From assembly GCA_013399895.1 (NCBI GenBank), contig VXBA01004389.1, positions 3,224,001 to 3,288,000 on the forward strand: a stretch of DNA of 64,000 nt, in the 5' to 3' direction. This stretch comes from Serilophus lunatus (taxonomy: Eukaryota; Chordata; Aves; Passeriformes; Eurylaimidae). Position 1 is the stretch's first letter, and every line of letters begins with the position of its first letter. The translations under genes were made by a program, and so were the position numbers. Shown here piece by piece: positions 56,305 through 64,000 of the stretch. A model generated the notes under the pieces. The model had not been told where the DNA came from, made no database searches, and saw only the letters and a list, made by a program, of their open reading frames with translations.

Positions 56305-56491
56305 CCTTGTCAGTGGAACAGGTTCTCCAGAGAACCTGTGGCTGTCCCATGCCTGGAAGTGTTCAAGGCCAGGTTGGATGGGGCTTGGAGCAACCTGGGA
56401 TAGTGGAAGGTGTCCCTGCCCATGGCAAGGGGGTTGGAACTGGATGGTCTTCAAGATCCCTTCCAACTCAAACCATTCTGTGATTTTATGA
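56305..56491 (+). mobile_element. CR1 LINE fragment (3' end), antisense to LRP1B
   Basis: Plus-strand CR1: GGAACAGGTTCTCCAGAGAA, CTGGAAGTGTTCAAGGCCAG, GGAAGGTGTCCCTGCCCATGG and CCAACTCAAACCATTCTGTG, ending GATTTTATGA. This is one of the better preserved copies and sits in the 5-kb LRP1B intron. Confidence 0.95.
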
Positions 56492-56625
56492 CATGGCAAC
56501 CTCAGCCTTGAGTATGGAAGTCTGAACTCTCCAGCTGCTGTTTGACCAGGGGCACGCTCTAACCAGCAAGCTGGAGTCTACTAAAATAGATACATTTGAC
56601 TGTATCTAATCAGGATGGATGATTC

Positions 56626-56785
56626 TTGAATCACAGAATAGTTTAGATTGGCAGGGACCTTAAAGAAGATGCTGCTCCAACCTAATTGCCATGGCCAGGG
56701 ACACCTTCTACTAGCCCAGGTTGCTCGAATGCCCATCCAACCTGGCTCTGAACACTTTCAGGGATGGAGCAGCCATGGCTTCTCT
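56626..56785 (-). mobile_element. CR1 LINE fragment (3' end), same strand as LRP1B
   Basis: Minus-strand CR1: GAATCACAGAATAGTTTAG, GGCAGGGACCTTAAAG, CCATGGCCAGGGACACCTTC and TGGCTCTGAACACTTTCAGG. Its 3' end faces the 3' end of the copy at 56305-56491 with about 134 bases between them. Confidence 0.93.
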
Positions 56786-57011
56786 GAGCATCATTTCTGC
56801 AGATATCTTATAAAGTAAGAAACACATTTTTCTTGTGCTACTCTGTGCTCAGTGTTTCCCTCTCTCCAAGGACCACTGACTGCAGGAAGAGTTCTGCGAA
56901 ACTACAGAGCATGACTGTTGAGGAAGTTCCTTCTGTTTGATGATTCTTTGTGTGTCTCCACCTGCGTATGTAAACTCATCTGCTTGAGGTATCACTACAG
57001 AAAGAGTAATA

Positions 57012-57338
57012 AAGTATTGGAATAGTCTGCCCGGGGAGGTGGTGGAGTCACCATCCCTGGATGTGTTTAAAAAAAGGCTGGACGTGGCACTTGGTGACAT
57101 GGTCTAGTCTAGTCGAGGTGTTAGGGCAAGGGTTGGACTAGATGACGAGGGCTGGACTAGATAATCTTGGAGGTCTCTTCCAACCTAGTTCTTCCAACCT
57201 AGTAGTATACTCAGCAACCACAGAGTTTTAAAAGACACTAAGTGAAGTTGTTCACTGTTTATTCAAGGGTTGGACTAGATGACGAGGGCTGGACTAGATA
57301 ATCTTGGAGGTCTCTTCCAACCTAGTAGTAATTCTATG
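57012..57338 (+). mobile_element. CR1 LINE fragment with internal duplication
   Basis: This is a different CR1 subfamily from the neighbours: GGAATAGTCTGCCCGGGGAG, GGTGGTGGAGTCACCATCCC, GTGGCACTTGGTGACATGG, TTGGACTAGATGA, TCTTCCAACCTAG, ending AATTCTATG. The last 63 bases of the typical 3' region occur twice (57127-57189 and 57264-57326), with 74 bases between the copies. Confidence 0.92.
57127..57326 (+). repeat. Direct repeat, 63 bp, two identical copies
   Basis: Positions 57127-57189 and 57264-57326 are identical by eye over 63 bases, at an offset of 137. Both begin CAAGGGTTGGACTAGATGAC. Each copy also carries an internal short duplication of GGACTAGAT. Confidence 0.95.
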
Positions 57339-60210
57339 TATTGTTCTCCAATTCAAGGAGTAGAATGGTAATTTGCAGCAGGGGGGCTCTTTTTGGAATA
57401 AAAACTACTGTAGTTTGACAGCTAATATTGAGAGTCATTTTATGAAAGAGCAATACAAGAGAGAAATGTTTGCTTGTACATTAGGACAAAAAAAAACCAG
57501 CCCAACTCAAAACCTAGGAAGATCATACTCTAAAACAACTATTGGGCTTAGTATTATTGTATTCATAAACATCTTTAATCTTATCCATATCTAACGTGTT
57601 TAGGCTATATTTGGGCTAAAATGACACAAAATCATCTTTGTTCCTAAAGAAAGGAATTTTAGATTCAGGGAAAGTCATATCTTGTCAGATCACTCTATCC
57701 ACTTTGAATGATTGTAACTGCATGAAAACATTTTCTATTTTTTAGGTTGTTTGGGCCTTAAACGATACAAGAAATGAACTTTAACTACTGTGTATGTCTT
57801 ATTTCTGGAATTTAAAATAGGGAGTTATATTCTAATACATCAAATTCATGTGTATTTAATAACATGCAAAATGTTAGTAGAATTCTATGTAAATTCATTC
57901 ACTTTAATTTATTTCAGCAGTGCCAGTGTCTTGACATGGAGCACACATTTTGGTTATTAGCCCTTATGTGAACTAATCACATGAGAAACTCTGCACTGGG
58001 TAATTTGAGATGATAAGCACAAGGAAAGTAAGGTCTTTGCAAACTGGTGATACTGCAAGCAAATGTCTTCTCCCTGCCATAAAAAACACTAATAATATTT
58101 TCAGCTTGGGAGTAGGAGTAAAATACCTATGAACATCCATGTATCATCCTTTGCATATGAACTAGTTTCAATCACAGCAAAGAAAGACTGAAAGAGATAT
58201 CTTGGAGGCAACCAATCTTTGCAATAAAGCTATATTAATGTATTGCAATGTGCATTCAAAGTGAAAGTGATTAATAAAGGAAAAAAAATGCATATGAGAG
58301 AATAAAGCAAAAAAAAAAGTGGCTTTATGCACATTATTAACTGCAAACCTGCAAAATTTCACAAAACTGTTCTTGACCAACAAAAAATACTCTAAACAAT
58401 TATAAGACCTTTTTTTAAATAAACAAAACAAAAGCTTAATTTTACTTTGTATTTTATAATGTGTTCAAGTCTTTACATTGTGCTAGTTTTCCCAAAGTGT
58501 CAGCAGACAGTCCAAATCTGATAATAAGCAGTGTTTAAAAAGTATTCCTAAATTTACATTTAAATTAATTCTTAAAGAAAAAAAAAAAAGATGTTTGCAG
58601 AAGCATTCAACTAGAAACAATTTGTTTGGTTTTGGGTAAGCCTCAAGTAAATATTTTTTCTTAATCTGTGTGTCTGTCTGTGCATGATTTATGTACTATA
58701 CTATTTTCGAATACCCAATTGTGTTTGCAGATAGTTATTTGTGGATCCATGCAGTTTGGTTAATACCAAGGGGGCAGAGAATCACAATTACTGCTGGGTT
58801 TCCATTCAAAGGTTTCAATTTGTTTCATAGTCTCCCAACTGGAAATGTATTCAGTTTACTTCAGTACGAATCCTATTTAAGACCCATACTAACCCTTTCC
58901 TTGTTTGACAGACCTTTTCCTAAAACTAAATACTTTTTGTACCTGTAGATAATTCTACACTAGACCTTTATAAGAGCTGTTTTCCCTTCCCTTTTGTTTA
59001 AATCTAGCCTTCTTCAGCAAATTTACTGAATGTACAAGAAAGATGATGGCTTTCACATTTAATGTTCTATGAGAAGCACTATGACAGTATAACAAGACTA
59101 TGACAGTCCTCTCTTTTAGAATGCTACAGTCTAAGTAAAGCAGGAGCAGAAAAGAAGGACATAATTAAAAACCATCATTCTGATCTCAAAAAGATAATCC
59201 ATTTTAGCTTAGGGTTGCTTGTGAGTCGTGGGGAAGAGACATGGAGAAGACAAAGTGTAATTTTGAAATGACTGAACAAAAAGAAGAAATTCAAGACTAT
59301 GTTCAGATGTTTTGAGTTACTGAAAAGAAATAATAGTAAAAGAAATAGAAGGCATGGGTAGAAAAAAATATAAATGGAGTAAAAGCAGAATACCTATTGG
59401 TTGGTAATTTTTCTCCCCTATTGTGTAAAAAAAGTTGAAAAATAGAGAAAGTTGTAGAAATTGAGAAGAGCCTATCTTAAGACATGGAAACCTTTTGAAA
59501 ACAGTATCTCAATGAGATTGATGGATCAGTAAAACAAAAATCTTGGGATAACTTCAGATGCAAAGGATAGAATATAAGTCCTGAGAATTAAAGAAGAGTA
59601 ATATTTAGAAATCCCTTAGAATTTCAATATCAGGATGGGACAGAAACCATACTCAAGGTGACCTGAGGCTGAGCAAGATGAAAGAATATTGCAGCATGAA
59701 ACTCAAAGCCATTGCCAATATATTGCTTGCTGCAGTTAGAAATAAAATCCAAAGGTAAAGGAGCAGTTTGAGAAATGTATGTTGGTCTGCAAAGATAAGG
59801 GACACCAGAAAGTACTTTAATCAACTATGTCAATTCATCATGTTTAGTATTACACCAGCATAAGATAACAAATATGAGAAGTTGGAGCACAAAATTTTAA
59901 CACAATTGTCTCACATTTACTGACAAAGACATCTGTCTTGTACAGCTCCATTCTGTGGACTCATTCATGAAAATAATAAATAAATCATTCCTTAAAAAAG
60001 CTCTTTCTTCACCTAGCCACGTAGAAGGATTTTACAGCAATAAGACCAAAGATCACCTGAATACATCAGTTTACATTCCTTCAGCAGTACGAATAACTCA
60101 GGACTAAGTTGAACAACAAAGTAAAAAAATCACCCAAACTGGTTTTAAACTTCCATTCTGCAGAGCCTTTATTATAAACTCGGGTTGAATAATTTGTGGA
60201 GATCACTTAC

Positions 60211-60372
60211 AATACTGGCACCTGTCTCCTGTATACTCAGGTAAGCAGGTGCAAAGGGGCTGATTGCCAGTGGTGACGCTGCAGGTCCCCCCGTTCTGGC
60301 AGAAATGGTCACACACCGTCTGGTTGCAGTTTGGCCCCGTGAAACCCAGCGCGCAGTTGCAGGTCGGCCGAC
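60211..60372 (-). CDS. LRP1B: LRP1B exon: end of one EGF-like module plus a complete EGF-like module
   Basis: This 162-bp exon supplies residues 1 to 53 of the 368 encoded here, plus the first base of a split Tyr codon. The acceptor is a pyrimidine-rich tract ending AAACAG before 60372, and the donor after 60211 reads GTAAGT. It starts two bases into a codon, so the preceding exon, beyond 64 kb, must give one base. It encodes the closing cysteines of one EGF module (CNCALGFTGPNC) and then a full six-cysteine module from VCDHFC to GDRC. CNQTVC carries an NQT glycosylation sequon. These membrane-proximal EGF repeats belong to the extracellular stalk. The exon is clearly richer in G, C and CpG than the AT-rich introns around it. 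Assignment to LRP1B is by phase continuity and family resemblance. Confidence 0.95.
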
Positions 60373-63300
60373 CTGTTTGAAACAGAGAAAACTATTTTAT
60401 GATAAAAAATAAATAAAAATTAAAACAATAATCAGCACTTTAAGGATGGGTTTATCATAGCCGTAGCAAGTTTTAAAGTTCGAGCCCAGCTACATTTGTC
60501 TGGGCACTAATAGAGCGTGGCTTTGCGAATATTGCAAAAAAAAAATAAATAAAGACATCAACTGTGAGAGATGGACATCTCAAAATCCACATCTATGTAT
60601 TTTTAAAGTGTTGTATGTACAGTCATTGACTCTTTTAGGACAGAACAGAAATTATTATAAAGTAATCAAAATAATTTTAAAAGATGGTATCGAGTAGGAA
60701 TTTAAGATATGACTAAACTTGTCAAATCATCCTGCCATGCTGGGTTCCTCCAGTTGCAGAGGATAAATGTATAATCAACATTGGTGCTTCTTCAGAATTC
60801 AGTACTCCATTATTCTCGAATCCACAAGCATCTGTATATCATGAATTTACAAATATTTACCACTGCACTAATAGCAACAATTTTCACTAGAACACAAGTA
60901 TCTATGCCTGTTTTTTTATCCTATCCCTCTCAGATAATGAATACAGTTACATAAAAATTGCTGTCTGGCATCAGACCAAAGATGCCTGTAACATCAATAT
61001 TCAATGTCTGAAAAGCAGTGAACACTTTGGGATGAAGGTTTGTACACAACGAATTCCTAGTCTATGGCTTCTTTCAAAGGGTTTTAAAATAGTGCTTAAA
61101 TACTAATGCATTTTCCTCCTATGATTCTTCTCTATTGTAATTTTCCCTTTTTTTTTCCCCTTATCTTAATCTCATATCTGCAGGATTTATAGCTTTGTTA
61201 CAATTCCACTATTTTATTAAAGCCTTCCACTTCTCCCAGACTCTTTTTTTTGGCAAGGCTTACCTTCTTTAAAACAAACTTCTAGATCCCATTAATGTTT
61301 TCCTTCTCCTATGTGCTTTAATATCTCGCTTGTAATCTTCCACTCAAGTAAATGACCTGATGTGTCCAACTTGTCATCTCCCTTCTCAATGCCTAATAAT
61401 CTATTCTCATTCTTGATTATGTCTCACAAGACATTATTTCCCACCACATCTTCCTTCTCTTTGCTTTCATTCAGCTTTAAGGGTTTTCTTAAATTTAGGG
61501 AGAACAGAGCAAGTTTAACACTTTTATTTTTCCTGGCATCCTAGGAACGAAGATTAAGATTAATCGGGACCTGAGGACACTTCTGAAATAAGGGGGCAGA
61601 CAGGATGGTCTTCATTTGAATTATAAAGAACTCAACCTGCTGGCAAGCACAATCCAGAGCTTAACATGGTCGCTGCAGAGGAAGTAATATCTGACAGGCA
61701 AAGGATCATCCCTTTGAGTAATGTCATGGACATACCGTATCCCTGAGTAAAGGATCATGTGCAGGTCAGTGAGTGTCCAAGAGCCAATAGGTATCAGGCA
61801 GCACACAAGGAATGCATAGTAAGCAGACTACAGGAAACCAAACCAGAAACACATGTGCTTTACATAGATGGCAAAAGTCCAAGAATTAAAATGAAGAACC
61901 AAACTTTTGAGTCTTGAATGGGAACATCAATATCATGTCACTGGCTAGAGCAAATTTGGAAAATGAAGGTGACTAATGGGCTGTTGCAAAAGTAATATAT
62001 ATTTTTCTAATATCTAGTCTTATCTACAACAGTATGCAGTGACAGGACAAGGGAGATGTATTCAAACTAAAAGTAGGCTTGGATTAGACATTTTTAAAAA
62101 AATTCTTTCTTATGAGGGTGATGAGGCACTGAACTTGTTGCACAGAGAATCTGTGGATTCTCCTCCTCTGGCAGTGTTCAAGACCAGGCTGGATGGAGCT
62201 CTGAAATGCTGAGTGGAATATGTCCTTCTTCATGACAAGGGGTTGGAATGAGAGGATCTTTAGGACCTCTTCCAACCCAAACCAATTTATGATTCTATGA
62301 TTATGAAGGTAACTACATAAGGTTCTGTCTATGTGATGCAGAATCCCCTTGGAGTGGAACTACAGGAATAAACAGGGAAAAAAACCCATCAGATTTTATT
62401 ATTGACAGCCCAAGATAATGACTGTAGGTTCTAAAAGAGATCAGAGAAAATCAGGCAGTATGTTATGAATGAGAGACCCCAGTCATTCTTGGATTTACAT
62501 TTCAACAGCTTCACACCAGACCATAAGGCTGGACCGAGCTTCTTACACACAAGCAATCCTTCTTGATGGAGAAGTGGGTTGGTGAGCACACAAAAGCTAT
62601 GCTTGACTTGGGCCTGACTTGGTTTAAAAGAAACAGAAGAGAAAAAATCTTAAGGGGCCAAATAGAATAATTATATGGGTTAGTTTTCCATAATAATTCT
62701 CTCAGATTTTCATGCTGACCTAACAGGAACTCTTTACCAATGCCTGATTTGCTGCTGCTTTATGATGAAGTCTCTTCCTTGCTATATTTTTGTCTCATTA
62801 ATGATTCCCTCAGTTTAACACTATGTCTGCTGTAGGTATACAAAACTACTTTTTTACATTTTCCTCCTGATGTTGTTCATCACAGCTGCATCTGAAACGT
62901 GCAGCCCCGCTTACCTTGTTCCATCTTCTCCATTTAGTTGGCTGTGTTGTTGAAGTAACTAAGATTAAACTGAGTATTCCACAGATGCCACAGTTCAAAC
63001 TTCCTTCTGGTCTGCCTTTGTTTTAATACTAAGCAATCATTTAATAGCATATCCATTATGAATTTTTCAATGCAAGTGAAGCACCCTCATTTTGTCTACT
63101 TTCTCTGATTCATGAAGAATAATTTATTTATTCCTTTTCCTTCACTTACTTCTTACCCTTTTCACATTATACACTTCATATAATTCTTTTCTAAATTTCC
63201 TATTTTAAGCTATGCTAATTTAAAGTATTTTGCAAGTCATCTTAAAGGCCATGAGATCAGTTAGTCTCTTTCTCTAATGAGTACAGCAGGAACAAAACCA

Positions 63301-64000
63301 TTGACCTAAAAATAGCTCCAACTAGTTTAATATGCATCAGCTTGGTTATTCATATCTGTCCCCTGTGACATAAACATTAAATCAAAGATGTTGAACTTGG
63401 ATGTTAGTACAGATTCTTCTTGTTTTTCCCCATGTATACACTTGTATTTGAATTTCTGCCCCCAAGCCAGGGAGTTTCACATAATCCTTCATCTGAATCA
63501 TTATTTAAAATAAAAAAATAGTAATAGAACATAGATCTGGAAGTCTGAAATCAGTTTTTATTATTAATACTCCTCTATTTGTTAAAATGATGGGACAACA
63601 ATATTTCTCTTTGTAGAAAAGGTTATTCTATTCTTTGCTAATGTAGGCTTATAAATATGCCAAACTACTGACAGTTATATGAAAATTTAATTCAGTATAG
63701 CCTAAACCCCATTTCTGTCACTCAATTTACTATGACTTTCAGTAATGTTAATAGTTCATTGCCTATTTATACACAGACTGTTGACATCAAAATAATACTA
63801 ATAATGACATTTTCATCTGCCTTATTCCCATCAATTGTTTCTGGTACTAAATGGTTCCAGGAACAGTTTAACAAAACTGCAGTATTAAACAATGACAAAC
63901 AATGCCATAAGGTTTTGTATCCTAGAATCACAGTATAGATTTATATTGGCAAAGAAACACTTGTGTTAACCAAAATGTCACATATCCCAACTAAAAACAA
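60373..64000 (-). other. Partial LRP1B intron at the right edge
   Basis: This is sequence upstream of the first exon in the window. It holds one CR1 fragment (62112-62304) and otherwise AT-rich unique sequence. No cysteine-rich or YWTD-type coding segment was recognised, so the next LRP1B exon is probably beyond 64 kb. Confidence 0.7.
62112..62304 (+). mobile_element. CR1 LINE fragment (3' end), antisense to LRP1B
   Basis: Plus-strand CR1: GGTGATGAGGCACTGAAC, GGCAGTGTTCAAGACCAGGC, ACAAGGGGTTGGAATGAG and CCTCTTCCAACCCAAACCA, ending ATGATTCTATGATTATG. It is 5'-truncated and lies upstream of the first LRP1B exon in the window. Confidence 0.94.

Larger units (their letters stand above)
55209..60210 (-). 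other. LRP1B intron, 5.0 kb, with a CR1 cluster
   Basis: Three CR1 fragments lie between 56305 and 57338 in mixed orientation. The remaining 3.9 kb is AT-rich unique sequence. No further exon with EGF-type cysteine spacing was recognised. Confidence 0.8.

Noticed and set aside
62895..62945. Strong donor-like site AACAAG/GTAAGC on the minus strand
   Set aside because: The upstream open sequence has no EGF cysteine spacing or LRP1B resemblance and no good acceptor was recognised.
63923..64000. Possible CR1 3' tip at the right edge (TAGAATCACAGTATAG)
   Set aside because: Only the first few bases look like CR1 and the rest does not follow the family pattern. Too short to support.

Overview
This is a vertebrate nuclear window with no prokaryotic-style gene organisation. 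It is almost certainly from a bird. At least ten truncated CR1 (chicken repeat 1) LINE fragments can be recognised, several with the typical avian 3' end (CCATTCTGTGATT or ATTCTATG), and no mammalian Alu, B1 or L1 sequence was noticed. The background is AT-rich. I cannot assign a species.

Right half, about 33.6 to 64 kb: the 3' end of LRP1B (LDL receptor-related protein 1B) on the minus strand. Nine coding exons can be placed to the base from splice signals, reading phase and protein family features. In transcription order they are 60372-60211, 55208-55034, 54473-54369, 52377-52264, 43015-42939, 40819-40729, 38434-38290, 37310-37212 and 34961-34821. All eight junctions keep frame. Together they encode the last 368 residues: the membrane-proximal EGF-like repeats, a stalk, one transmembrane helix and a 132-residue cytoplasmic tail. 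The tail has two NPxY motifs and the 33-residue insert that distinguishes LRP1B from LRP1. The stop codon is at 34823-34821, and a 3' UTR probably runs down to about 33.6 kb. The rest of the LRP1B ectodomain lies beyond 64 kb.

Left half, 1 to about 33.6 kb: sequence downstream of LRP1B in which I find no convincing gene. It holds several CR1 fragments, a compound trinucleotide microsatellite, homopolymer runs, and some AT-rich blocks dense in TAATTA-type motifs that could be conserved regulatory elements. The open reading frames of up to 168 codons here have no recognised family, no splice context and no coding signature, and are best read as chance.

No new biological system stands out. The most useful observation is an in-frame cassette exon (52377-52264). 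It adds one EGF module compared with LRP1 and, by my recollection, may be absent from the human reference LRP1B. It has a weak 3' splice site and a GU-rich tract about 90 bases upstream. Other points worth checking are a perfect 63-bp duplication inside a CR1 copy (57127/57264), divergence in the tail after the first NPxY motif, and a few GC-richer islands of unknown origin.
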